NCBI GenBank assembly: GCA_026120185.1
Contig: JANUWF010003376.1
Location: 2,046,001-2,110,000 of the forward strand
Length of the DNA: 64,000 bases
Source of the DNA: Voacanga thouarsii
Lineage: Eukaryota; Streptophyta; Magnoliopsida; Gentianales; Apocynaceae
Direction: 5' to 3'
Part shown: positions 48,944 to 61,083 of the stretch, in pieces
Position numbering within the stretch: the stretch's first letter is position 1
Layout of the letters: the number at the start of each line of letters is the position of its first letter
Position numbers and translations under genes: made by a program
The notes under the pieces: model-generated
Seen by the model: the letters and a program-made list of their open reading frames with translations, nothing else
Database searches by the model: none
Told to the model about the DNA's origin: nothing

Positions 48944-50966
48944 TGAGGGAAAACGAAAAACAGGGAAGCATGCTCTGTAGCGAAAAAAAATTGGAAAAAA
49001 ATAAAACACGAGCCTTAAAGGCTATGCGGAAGCGTGAAGATTATACTTTTACGTTCCTTAACCCTCCTAGGTTGCGTAGGAACAGATTGAACGGCTGGAA
49101 TCGCCTCGCTTTGCACAATTGAAGGAGCTTCCGGTTGAACACCCGCTAGCCTTCTAATTCGCCTTGTTTGCATTAACGCTTAGCTCTCCAGCTCTCGGGA
49201 TATTCCTCAGCCTAACCTCTAGTTGGTGAACACAACAGAGAAGAAGAATGGTCTCAAATCTCCTTGGTTGTCTTGCTATAGGTTAGCAAAGTCCAAGGAG
49301 AAAACCAGAAGAAAGGAAAACGTGAGAGACCAGAGAGAGAGACATGAGACTCACTATATAGTCTTGGAAAATTAGGGTTCACTAGTTTATTGGTTAGCCA
49401 AAAACAGGTCTCTAATTATCTGATAAACATATCCCCGGGATATCATATTTCAAACACCCGGATGTTATCCTGAGCATCTGTTTGGCCTAACCCTAAACTA
49501 CTCTTAACCATATCTGGAAAAACCCTAAGGTCCAAGCTATTGGGCCAGATAAATATTTATTATTTTTCTTGGACCCAAAAGGCCTAAAATAATAAATATT
49601 AATTATTTATTTCCTGGGCTTACATAAGTAACCCAATAAATAATTAATGAGCCCAAATGAACCATAATAATTAATCTTTAATTATTTATTTCTTGGGCTT
49701 ATATAAATAACTCAATAAATAATTAAACATTAATTATTTCCCTTAGTTTAAGCCCAGGTTAATTTTTTAATTATTCATACTGGACCTGAGCCCTGAATAA
49801 TTAATTAACCAAATAAACTAGATAATTAATTTCTCTCAACTCCTATTTTATTTATTTATTTATTTTATTCCAGTCCAATAATAAATTAGACTTCCTGAAT
49901 AAAATAAAATAAAATAAAATAAAATAAAATCCTCTTCAACTGAGACCAATTCCTCAACCAAAAAATAGTTACGACTTACGGGCTATCCCGAGGACCAAAA
50001 AGACACATCGTCTTAGCTGCTAAAATGACCAAAATACCTCTGCTATATAAATAACTGTATTTTGCATTTTAAATATTTCCTAATATCACCATAAGAAAAT
50101 ATTGACCCCAAGAACAATGCTGCGATGGCAAAGTCTCCGACCTACAGGTGAAATGACTAAAATACCCCTCTACACATTGCCGTACATTTAGAGAGGAAGA
50201 AGTGTACTAACACCCCCCTAAATGACATCTACCATCCTTAGGCTTCTAGTCCAATGATCCACGACTTCGTGGAATGTTTCCGCTTTCCAAGGGAGCTACC
50301 CTAAAGCAAACATCCAAGTCATGTTTCCCAGGGCCCTGGATAATTTAGACCATTCGGACAACCACAAGGGGCGATATAGTGCAGAAACTGTCTTGTATAA
50401 GTCTGTCTTAACTAACTAGTCACACATACCCAACATGCAAGTATATTGGCCCTACGATAGAACCTTAACTACAGCAAATCAAAGTATATGCTTCCAGCTT
50501 CGCCAGACCACCAACTCATACTCAAGTCGTAGAGTACTAGTCCACGCTGTAGCGGTAGTAGTCTAGGTTTCTACCATATAGTACTTTGAGAAACCACTAC
50601 TACAGGTCATGTTCTACGTATTCAAAATACGCTTATGTCATGAAGTGAGTGGACTACCCACTGGCTAAAGGTGAGCCATTCCCCATTTGGAATTCATAAC
50701 ATAATAACCTAAACATGATGAGGTTCCCAGTCTCATCAATAGGTTAAGAACAAATGTTTATGTGTTAAATAACTCGTGATCCATACCTTACTGTGAAAGA
50801 CCACCATTCACATGGATCACTTATTTAAACACAATGGGTCTATGCCAAACGAAAATCGTGCACAAACAAAAAGTAAATTCACAAACAATTTCTGAAAATA
50901 AATTCTTTCATTAAAATATTCGATTTTATATCGGAAACCTAGTGTAAGAGGGCATACAATCCAATA
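48944..50966 (-). repeat. 5' LTR of copia C
   Basis: 2023 bp. The plus strand begins TGAGGGAAAACG and ends ATCCAATA; the other LTR ends CCAACA, so the terminal CA has mutated to TA here (TG to TA on the element's strand). Otherwise nearly identical to 41498-43476. Confidence 0.93.
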
Positions 50967-50971
50967 CCATT
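50967..50971. repeat. Target-site duplication CCATT (right)
   Basis: Right copy of the duplication flanking copia C. Confidence 0.92.
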
Positions 50972-52087
50972 CACTCAGCTTGAGGACTGAAAATTCCAGC
51001 CAAAACCGAGTTACACAAAAGCTGTGCAAACCAGGAAAATTTCCTGGACAGTTTCGTAGCTTGGTGTGTCAAAAACCAAGCTGTTTCTTCCAGCTTTTCA
51101 ACCAGCAATTCAACCTTATTTTTCCTCCATAAAGAAGGATGGAAACCAGCTTTAAAGGACCTCTCAATATCCCTTCAAACCTGCAGCAAATCGGATGAAT
51201 CATGGCAGAAAATTCTGCCCAGAAATTTCCAGCAAGCTTGAGAAAAACTTATCAAAATTTCCAGCTTTGTTCCTTCTTCACCCTTGTCCGAAACTCATCC
51301 CATATTTCTGTACAAACTCACCCTAATCAGCCATGAACTGAGATTCATCCTCTTCTCCAATGTTCTGCACGAAAAATAGCTCCATGGCTGCTCCTAAAAC
51401 CTCTCCATCAATCACTACAATCAAGCTATTAATTGTAGTCCAAAATTTCAGCAAAATATTCCAGCAACCTTCCATGAAGTAAGCCTCAAACAAACAGAAA
51501 ATTCCTTCACCATTGTACACCATATTTCGGCCACTCTAAAGCTCCTTCAAGCATCATTCATCTTAGTAGAAACCCTAACCAATCAGCTGGCCATTGAAGC
51601 TTCCAAAAGTTCTCCATCAACCAAGATCTTCTTACCATATTTGTTTCCAAAATTGTTTTCCTAAAATATTCCTTTTGAATTTCAAACAACCAGCTTTCCT
51701 TTATGTCTCAAATCTAAAAATCCAATTACCAAAATCCTCCTAAACCAGTCAGCCACTCTTTCCAACAGAATTTGGCCAGCTCTCTCTCTATTCTCCCCAT
51801 TCTCTCCAAACCTCCAAGAATACCAAGAACACCTACTACCATTCACATGCCTAAGGCCACTCAAAACCACTTCAATCTTCTCCAAAAACCCCATATTATA
51901 CCTACTCATTCCCGTGAACCCATTCCTGCAATTTTTAACATCAAACACTGAAATCAAAGTCTCATTTTTGGATCAAAAACCAGATTTTTCTTGAAGGCTC
52001 AAGAACACCTTCAAGGTAAGCATAAACAATCATCTCCATCTTCTTGCATCTTTGACCTTGATGAGTATATACTAATGAACTCTCTGT

Positions 52088-52140
<53 letters not shown>

Positions 52141-54457
52141 TTGGCCGAATGGTTATTTCCACCATGGCCATTTTTCTTCTTCTCCTTGCATGGATCAAGC
52201 CTTCCTAAAGAGAGGATTTTCTTAGATCGACATCAAGGTAGTCATCATTCAAGTAAGTTCTTCCATCTTCTCTTTAAATCATAGATTCATGTCTCTTAGA
52301 TGTAGTTGGATGAGGATGAGATATGTTTGGAGATTGATCATGTGTTTTGTGATGAAGTTGGGATTGAAGCATGAGAATGAATGTGTTTGTATGATGGAGA
52401 TGGGATTGATGCATGAGATGATTTGTCTTGGTTGAATGTATGGCGTTTTTAGGGTTTGTTGCATGCCTTCATGTCGTGAGTAGTATGAATGATCAAGAAC
52501 GTTAGAGATTATGTCACCTTTTGGTGAATAGGGTTTATGTTCATGTATTCTTGTTATGGCCATGAATATGATTATGTTAGTGGAGTTTGAATCATGTGTT
52601 GGTAGATTTGAATCTATGTTTTTATTCATGATTTGGATGTTGTGTTGATTAGTGTAGAATGTATGTTCATGATTATGGTTAGCAATAGGCATTATGATCA
52701 TGACCTTGTTGTCCCTAAGCTAATTGACTTTGCTAATTTTATTTCATCAATAAAATGATTAATACTATAAATTCTTCTAGTAATTTCGAAAACCCTAGGA
52801 AAATGTGGATTTGGACTATTATATAAAATAATGATATTTTAGTCAAATAAATGATAGTTTTTATTAAAGAAATAAAATATATAGATATTATATATAATAG
52901 TAATATCAAATAAAGCCTTTTATGTAAAAAATCATAATAGGTAAAATATTAATTTTGTAAGTCTTATATTCATAAATACTATTAAAATTTATCTATTATC
53001 TTTTAATCAAAACCTATTAAAATTTACTTACAACTAATTTTAGTTACCAATTATTTTCTAACAATTAATTATTAATAAATTATTATTTTAAATAATATCA
53101 TCTAGGGCCTAGGACCCTTCATCAAATAAACCCTAATTTATTTGTAGCAAGATTTAAACTTTCAACTTATTAGTATCTAATTCACGAACCCTAGTTATTT
53201 TAATCTCAAGCTAGATTTATCTTATAAACCTTTTATTTATTATCTAGCCTTAAAGCTTGGGACATTAAGGTCATGATTGTAATAAGTTGAGCTTGGTTTA
53301 TTTGTGAAAGTAAATTTTAGCTTGAGTTTAATTATGGCTTATGTTTACCCCAAGCAGGGTTAGGTCAGCTTTTGAAGATCTTTATTTTATTTTGAGCAAA
53401 GGATCAAGTAAACTCCTGCATAAAACTTGTTTGTTGGAAAAGGTTTCTATGGCAAGCTAAACACGAAGTTGTGAACACTGATTTGGTAAAGGCAATTAGG
53501 GACTATTTCCTTTCTTGTTTCAGTCAAACCAATTATTTGAAAAACAACAAGCAATTTTATTCAAACACTAAACTGTTTCTAAAACTAATTTTGACAAAGA
53601 CTTTGGAAACCCTTGATTGCCATTTTCAAGTAAAGTTATGTTTTATTAGTTTTCTCCCAAGTGGGATGAACTACGTTGAGTACTCAATAAAGGTAGGCTA
53701 GTAGTACTAGTTTTGAAGAGCAAGAGTGAGTCTTCTAGCAGGAGGCCACTTCCAGAAGATAAACTCAACTTAGAAAAACGTCAGTACTACTTAGTCATGC
53801 CGGTCCGAGCTAGCAATTTTCAGTCATGTGGACTGTGTGTTATCGGAGTGGACAACCGGTTTTCTTTGGGTGTAGAGAAGGAGGAGAATCTTACCTGGTA
53901 GGCCGATCACCTACCTTTTTGTCAGTCTACACAAAGTGTGGCATTCTGACCGTTGTATAGTTATGGGGCCCAACGCGTGGTAACCTATGGCCGCCCTTTT
54001 GAGTGGTTGATTTTATTGTACCTGTATGGTTGGAAAAGCTAAAACGCCACTCTTGATTTTGACTATTGTTTATTACTTACCAGTATTTTTCTTATGAAAT
54101 TCTTACACTTTACATTCACGAACTATTTTCACGGAACACTCAAAGCACATACGGACTTATTGAGATTTTTATCTCATCACCCTTTTACCATGATTTCAGG
54201 TCGATCCTGCTGTAGGGATGAGTAGCTAGTTGTTGCCTGCCTTGGAAGATATTCTGTTATTTATTTTTATGTAATGCTTTAGGAGTTGAGAATGAACAAT
54301 TTTTATCTTGGATTTGTTTTGAATTTCTGGATTGTAATAAGTTTTAATTTTAAAGTATTGCTTTATTTTGATTTTGTGACCTAGTTATAAAGAGCCTTTG
54401 TCCTTTGGATGGGGCGACATTCCCGGCCTTGTTGGTCCTAGGTAGTGGGGTGTTACA
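50972..54457 (+). repeat. 3' LTR of chromovirus G1, right part
   Basis: Resumes with CACTCAGCTTGAGGACTGAAA, matching 31808 on in the 5' LTR, and runs to GGGGTGTTACA at 54457. It has the CT run at 52094-52136. Frames at 52279-52701, 53471-53701 and 53713-53901 are chance openings; the last two mirror frames in the 5' LTR. Confidence 0.92.
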
Positions 54458-54823
54458 AATACAACCACCCAAAGAGGTAGCCATGGCACCACACGTTGGG
54501 CCCCATGATAATATAATGGTTAGAATGCCACACGTTGAGCATGCTGTCGGTCAAAATGCCACATGTTGAGCATGCTGATATAAGGTAGGTTTACGGCCTA
54601 CCGTGTGAGATACTTCTCCATCTCTACACCCCAAACTTACCGGTTGTCTACTCCGGAAACACATAGTCCACTTGACTGAAACTTGCTAACTCGGACCGGT
54701 ATGACCTACCAGACTGGCATCTTATCCGGGAAGGACTCATCCCTCAAAGGTGGTCACCTACTAAGAGACATACCCTAACTATTCAAAGACTAGTCATAGT
54801 AGTCTACCCTTATTGAGATGGAA
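54458..54823 (-). repeat. Gypsy LTR fragment (D), right part
   Basis: Continuation of the reverse LTR split by the chromovirus. It aligns backwards with about 34500-34860 of the G1 LTR (ACGTTGGGCCCCAT, GTAGGTTTACGGCCTACC, GGTGGTCACCT). It ends near 54823 without its 5' terminus, so the LTR is truncated. Confidence 0.7.
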
Positions 54824-54824
54824 T

Positions 54825-56345
54825 CCCTCAGAGATGGATTCCATAGATGACAACTAAGTATGGACTCTGGTTGATCCACCTAAAGGAATTAATCCTATTG
54901 GGTGCAAATAGGTTTTCAAGAAGAAAACCAATATGGATGGTAACTTAGTTACCTATAAAGCATGATTGGTGTATAAAGGTCATCGTCAACAACATGGTAT
55001 TGACTATGATGAAACCTTCTCAACAGTTGCTATGTTGAAATCCATTAGAATACTCCTAGCTATTGCAGCTTGTTATGATTATAAGATCTAGAAAATGGAC
55101 TTGAAATAGCTTTTCTAAATGGAAACCTGATTGAGGAAGTATATATGACACAGACTGAAGGTTTCACATCTAATGATAGCACAAAAGGATACAAGCTGCA
55201 AAGGTCTATTTATAGACTTAAGCAAGCTTCTAGCAGTTAGAACATCCGTTTTGATGAAACAATCACAGAGTTTAGTTTCACTCAAAACATGGATGAACAT
55301 TGTGAATACAAGATGATTAGTGGGAGTGCATTAATTTTGCTATTACTTTATGTAGATGACATATTGTTAATAGGAAATGATATACCTATCCTTTAGTCAA
55401 TAAAAGGTTGGTCGTCTAAGAAATTCTCTATAAAACACTTTGGGGATGCAATCTATATTCTAGAAATTTGGATCTATAGAGATAGGTAAAAAAGGTTGCT
55501 AGGTCTTTCACAGTCTACATACATAGACAAAGTACTAAAAAGGTTTAGCACGGATCAATCTAAAAGAGGATTCTTACCCATATGTCATGGGATAAACCTT
55601 TCAAAGTCGATGTTTTTAAAGACACAAGTTGAAAGTGATCACATGAGTAGGATTCCGTATGCTTCTACAATTAAATCCATCATGTATACTAAGATATGTA
55701 CCAAGCTCGATGTATCTTGTGCTCTCAGTTTGACGAGCAGATACCAATCTAACCCTGGTGAGGGTCATTGCGCAGCTGTGCGGAATGTCCTTAAATACTT
55801 GTGAAGGACTAAGGATGTATTCTTGGTATATGGAGAAGGTGATTTGAAAATAAATGGATATACTAATGCCAGTTTTCAATTTGATAAAGATGATTTCAAA
55901 TCATAGTCTAACTACGTGTTTACGTTTTATGGAAAGGCAATAGGTTGGAATAGTTCCAAACAAGAAACTATTGCCGACTCAACGATCGAAATTGAACACA
56001 TAGCCGCTTCTGAAGTAACTAAGGAAGCTATTTAGATCAAGAAGTTCGTCATAGAACTTGGAGTAATTCCTAAGGTTGCTGAACTAATATCTCCATATTG
56101 TGACAACAATGAAGCTATTGCACAGGTAAAAAAGCTAAGGTCTCACCAACAATCCAAGCATATACTTAAACTTTTCATTTGATTAGGGAAATCATAGATA
56201 AACAAGATATAACGATAGAGAGAGTTCCCATGGATTTGAATATAACAAACCCGCTTACAAAAGTACTATCCCCAAAAAAAAAAATGATAAATATGTTGAA
56301 TCATTCGGTATTAGATACATGAATAATTGGATCTAATACAAGTGG
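54825..56345 (+). pseudogene. Copia RT and RNase H remnant before A-type 3' LTR
   Basis: Plus-strand copia pol 3' half. RT: DDN-VWTLVDPPKGINPIGCK near 54850-54910, [20 protein letters not shown] near 55000, AFLNGNLIEEVYMTQTEGF near 55110, intact active site LLLYVDDILLIGNDI near 55345, then 55496-55804 LGLSQSTYIDKVLKRFSTDQ, RIPYASTIKSIMYTKICTKLD and SRYQSNPGEGHC. RNase H: YTNASFQFDKDD near 55860 (first Asp changed to Asn), STIEIEHIAASEVTKEAI near 55985, YCDNNEAIAQ near 56097. Many stops interrupt. The RT begins about 300 bp further on than where the upstream copia half stops at 30623, so sequence is missing at the junction. Confidence 0.88.
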
Positions 56346-56350
56346 GTGTT

Positions 56351-57640
56351 TGTTAGTATTATGCCCTAGAAACAATCACATGTACTCTGTATATTATGCA
56401 TTATTAAATAAAATAAGACATTTTTTTTCTTTCAGTTTGTTTTATTTATGCTCTCGTGTAAAATAACTATTAGATAAAGTCTCAAGTGCAACACTCTGTT
56501 AAGAAAATTAAGATAGAGATCATGATGTGAAGTTTCTACTACACTGGATAGTGTTCATACTTGAATTATCCCTAGTCGTAGCATTAATGAGATAAAACAT
56601 CATTAATGCGTTAAGACTAGCACGTGTTATACTTCCTTATTTGATTAGGTGGTGGTTCTCACATACATGAGTATTGTGATATTCAAAGTTAACAAGTGGA
56701 TGCTTGTTACTTAAACAAGTACATTAGATGACCTAACTATGAGATAATGACATGGATAGCTATTTAGTACTAGTGATAGAATCTCATCATAGCAAATATG
56801 TAAGTATCCTTAGATTTGAGATCTCCAAGGTACTATATTTGCTAAGTGTTGGACTTTGATTCCAGTCTCTAGAATCTTGACAAGACCACCTATGCGATGG
56901 ATATTAGGTACAACATGAAGTAAATAAAAGTAGTTAAAAGATCAATAAAGGATTCACCACTCCTAATGGTAGGAGCGAATATCTCACGGCCACTTGTACG
57001 AATCATTACTCGAGAAGTCTTTGGCCAAGGCAATTGTATATTGGAAATGGTTCCAATTGATATGTATAATGAGTAGTGGATTTTGGGAACAAGTACTAAA
57101 ATATTCGAGCCAGAATTAATTTATTATTCTGGAAGGAGTTAGTACTAATTCCGAATTCTAAACCGAATGGGATATTGTATGGTGAAAGAAGTTTATTGTA
57201 CTATTGCTTGCTATTGAAAGGTCCATGTCAAGCCACATGACTTTTTAGACTTTTGGGTGGTCATGATATGTTGCTAGATACCACTCATGATATGCTGAAT
57301 ATGGATTTATTGGTTAGTGAATTCATAAATCAATCCTTATTAGAATTATAAGTTAATTCTAAAATTATTAAAGATTATTAATCTTAAAGATATTTATATT
57401 AATTCATATTTTGCTACTAATAGATCGGGAAATCTAATAGGTCACACATAATAGAGAATACAGTGCTCAAGATGTTATTTGATAATATTACAGGGTTAAT
57501 TGTGAAAAGAAGAATTTATTGTGGTCAAATTATAATTAGTTATAATTTGTGGGTCATATTATAATTAACAAAAATTATAATAACAATTGGTAATTAAGAA
57601 TTAATGATTACTATAGATTTCGATTACCAAAATGGTGAAG

Positions 57641-57680
<40 letters not shown>

Positions 57681-58119
57681 CATATATACGTTTCGTGAGT
57701 TTATGTTTTGTGTAAATACTTATACAGTGGTTTTATTTTTCTCTCAAAAAAATACTGAGACTCCCTTCTTTATTATTCTTCTTCTAGAAACAACAAAACA
57801 TAGCCGCCATAGTTTTTGCTAGCCCAAAGATTCTAATGTGTTCTTGAGCGCCATTCTTGTATGGATTTTGTTAGATACAATCCAACACTTGGATTGTGGT
57901 GTTTTGACGGAACAGAAGAGAAGGCATTCTTTGCCTATGCTGGATTGCGCCTCAAAGAACACTAATTGATCAGAGAAAATTGTATTTCACAAAAGCACAA
58001 CGAAGGTATGATTTCTCTACCGTTATAATACCTATTCATGCATAAAATGTAATCCTAGGTCTAGAATTCTCATTTCTTCCACTGTGTTACTGTGTTTGTG
58101 CATGGAAGAATTTCTAACA
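56351..58119 (+). repeat. A-type copia 3' LTR (A2)
   Basis: TGTTAGTATTATGCCCTAG to GAATTTCTAACA, 1769 bp, preceded by a purine-rich AAGTGGGTG tract and pol. Homologous along its length to the solo LTR 19325-21049. An AT run of about 36 bp lies at 57641-57676. Confidence 0.88.
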
Positions 58120-59162
58120 GTGCTAGCACAGTCGAAAGAAGATAATTTTTCTAGTGTTTTCTGTTATCACAGTAAGTCAAATAGAGAAAGTCCTTGTATG
58201 ATGGCTAGGGGATTTTTCCCTCAATACTAATCCTATATAACATATGAACTCTTAAAACGGTCTTAAGAGTTATCCGCTCAACCAACCTATCTATCTGACG
58301 TATCATATCTTTAGATATCAATCATACCTTTATGAAACCAAATTTCAAAATATATGAATTATCCTACTAGATAATCTCGGTACTTACTAATTAACCTACC
58401 AAATCAAATACAGGGTATTGGACGTCCTTTAGATACATTGAATATGAACACATTTCCAAATTCATTGAATCTAAACTTCTTTCTTGGTTCACTAAATCTG
58501 GACACATTTTCAGATATATCGAACGTGGTTACTAGTAAAATAACTTAATATGTTCACTTAATGTGTGACTCTATAGGTTCATTTAACACTGACAGCGTGA
58601 CCAAATCACAATTACATAGTCCACAAACTATAACCAGCTTCTAGCAAAACATTATAATTGCCTAGGTTAAAATGAAGATCAGTAATCTTTTTGAACTGAA
58701 CCATAAGTTGATATATAATTCTTTTATCACAACATATCCCGATTAAGCATCAAGCATGGAACATATCTTCCTTACAAAGATTAATCAAGTATTTCTTGAT
58801 TTCTAAGTAAATTGTTTAACAAATAATATTAATATATCTAACTGATATATTTGAGCAAGGCTATGCATTTTAATAGTTTAACTTATCAAGGGGCCCATAG
58901 ATATCTCTCTCAAGAATGAGAGACACAAATTCCTACATTATAATTCATATTCTTCTCCCTAACTTATTCAATATCCAACAATAATCTTACTAATCATCTG
59001 GTTAAAGATAACTTAAGAGTATATCAAGTTATTGATCCATCGAGTAGGAATATAGTGAATTCAGGTCGAAGGACCTAAAATATCAATACTTAGAAGAGAA
59101 GAACTTATGACATGTCACATGAAATACTCTCACATTGGGCATGTCCTATATAATATGCTACA
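58120..59162 (-). repeat. Inverted B-type copia LTR, 3' truncated (B')
   Basis: Reverse copy of 25613-26807: TATCCAACAATAATC, GGTCGAAGGACCTAAAATATCA, CTTATGACATGTCACATGAAATACTCTCAC and the four-unit repeat align backwards. It ends GCTACA at 59162, the mirror of the LTR start. The other end is lost at the A2 LTR. Confidence 0.8.
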
Positions 59163-61068
59163 TGTTGGAATGTATGCCTACTAAAAATTATATTTCTAAT
59201 GTAATTTTGATTAAATTAATTAAAGTTTTATTCTAATTTTTTTTTTTGTATTTTCTCATTTTAATTTATGCACAATTTCACTAAAAAATACCCTTTGTGT
59301 TTAAGTAAATGATCTATGTAAATAGAGGTCTTTCACAGTAAAGTATAGTTCATAGGTTACTTAACACATCAACTGTTGTTCTTAATCGGATTATGAGAAT
59401 CGAAATCTCAACATAATAAGGTTATTCTGTTATGAATTCCATGTGGGGAATGACTTACCTTTAACTAGTGAGTAGTCCTTTCATTTCATGACATAAACAT
59501 ATTTCAAATATGTAGAATTAGACCCGTTATAGTTATTTTTAAAAGTACTATAATGGTATAAACCCAGACTACTACTGCTACAGCATAGACTTATACCCTA
59601 TAGTTTGAGTATCAGTTGGTGGCCTGGCAAAGTTAGAAGCATATGCTTTGATATGCTATAGTTAAGGTTATATCGTAGGGCCAATATACTTGTGTATTAG
59701 GTATATGTAACTAGTTAGTTAAGATAAACTCGTAAAAGATAGCTTCCACGCCATATCGCCCTTTGAGACTATTCGAATGATCTAATAATCTAGGGCCCTA
59801 GGGAACATGACTTCGATGTTTGCTTTAAGGTAGCTCCTTTGGAAAGAGAAAATATTTTAGGAAGTTGTGGATCATTAGACTAGAAGTGTAGATGTCTTTT
59901 AAAGAGGTTTTAGTATACTCCTCATCTCTAAATGTACAACATTATGTAGAAGGATATATTTGTCATACCACCTGTAGGTCGGAGACATTACTTATGCAAC
60001 ATTATCCTTAGGGTCAATATTTCTTTATTATGATATTAGAAAATATTTAAAATACAAAATACAGCTATTTTTATACCAGAGGTATTTTGGTCATTTAGCA
60101 GATAAGGTAATATGTCTTTTGGTCCCTAAAATAACCCATAAGCCCTGATGGATATAGGTTATAGAATAGGTCTTGGTCATGATGGGCTTTGTTTTATTCA
60201 AGTAACATGGTACATTTATTGGGTTAGAATAAAATAAAAAGGCCCAAAAAGAGAATTATCTGTTGGTCTGGTTTAGTTGGTTAATTAATTATTCAGGGCT
60301 TGAGCCCAGAATTAATAATTATGGTTGGCCTAGTCTGATTTAGGTAAAAGGCCTGAGAAAATGTTTTAGTCAATTTTTGGTTAATTAATTAATTACCTAT
60401 TGGGTTATGATTAATCCTAGTCCAGCTAATTAATTTTAGCTAGCCCAATGAGTTGGACAGAAGGTCCATATTTTAATCCTAGCTTGATTAGGATTAAATG
60501 GGTATGGGTCTTCAGGCGCTTAGCTTAGGTTTTTGAATTCCCAAAAAAGATATTAGCAGATATCTTTGTATAGCTCCAGAGTTTTTTTATTTTTTTGGCT
60601 ATTAGGATTCATATACCTAAGAAAAATCCTAACCGATATCAACAAGGTGTTTTTTTAAAAAAAAAAAAAACTTACCCCGGCAGTCCAAATTCTCTGTATC
60701 TGTCTCGATTCTACTCTCTAATAGAATAGAGAGGAAACGATCTCTATATAATGATTGCTCTATAGCCATTGGTCAATGAAAAGAAGATTAGATTCCTTAT
60801 TCCTTTAGTTTTCACTGACTAGTCAAACGGTGGTCATATTCTGGATGATCATAAGCCTGGTGCGAATGAGACGAAGTAGAAGAACATCCCAATAGTTCCA
60901 AGACTTGAGCCTGAAGTTTCAGTACAACCAATAGTTCCAAAATAGAACATCCCTGCATAGTCTAAACAATCAAAGCTTCCTCCCAAATGCAGAGGTAACA
61001 ACTTTTTGAAAAGCTTTTATTGCTAATCTTGTTATCTCTGTATGTTTGTTTGTCAGGTTAAATCTTTA
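59163..61068 (+). repeat. C-type copia 5' LTR (L5)
   Basis: Begins TGTTGGAATGTATGCC directly against the inverted B-type LTR and aligns with the solo LTR at 4183-6379 and, reversed, with copia C LTRs (GGTCTTTCACAGTAAAG near 59327, GGTGGCCTGGC near 59617, CTTAGGGTCAATATTTCTTTA near 60007). The 3' limit is set loosely by the following primer site. Confidence 0.82.
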
Positions 61069-61070
61069 AT

Positions 61071-61083
61071 TGGTATCAAAGCA
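61071..61083 (+). promoter_or_regulatory. Primer-binding site (iMet-tRNA) of L5 element
   Basis: TGGTATCAAAGCA, one change from TGGTATCAGAGCA. Confidence 0.8.

Larger units (their letters stand above)
41498..50966 (-). mobile_element. Complete Ty1/copia element nested in chromovirus LTR (C)
   Basis: Full-length minus-strand copia, 9469 bp, with CCATT duplications on both sides, LTRs 41498-43476 (1979 bp) and 48944-50966 (2023 bp), primer site at 48930-48940, leader, gag-protease-integrase, RT, RNase H and polypurine tract. Its insertion splits the 3' LTR of the chromovirus. LTRs are nearly identical apart from a 51-bp deletion in the left one near 43026 and poly-A length changes, so insertion was comparatively recent. 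Coding capacity is broken. It belongs to the same LTR family as 4183-6379, 17410-19317, 21322-23179, 59163-61068 and 62581-63935. Confidence 0.95.
31009..54457 (+). mobile_element. Complete Ty3/gypsy chromovirus (Tekay-like), G1
   Basis: Full LTR element: 5' LTR 31009-35287 (4279 bp), primer site 35290, accessory ORF, gag, pol with protease-RT-RNase H-integrase-chromodomain, polypurine tract before 40697, and 3' LTR 40697-54457 interrupted by a copia element. Removing the 9469-bp insert and its 5-bp duplication leaves a 3' LTR of about 4287 bp, matching the 5' LTR. The LTR ends TGTGAAACCCC and GGGGTRTTACA form an extended inverted repeat. A chromodomain plus LTRs above 4 kb suggest the Tekay/Del lineage; that assignment is an inference. 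I found no convincing 5-bp target duplication. Confidence 0.9.

Noticed and set aside
52279..52701. 140-residue minus-strand open frame
   Set aside because: Lies in the chromovirus 3' LTR, has biased composition and no counterpart frame in the 5' LTR.
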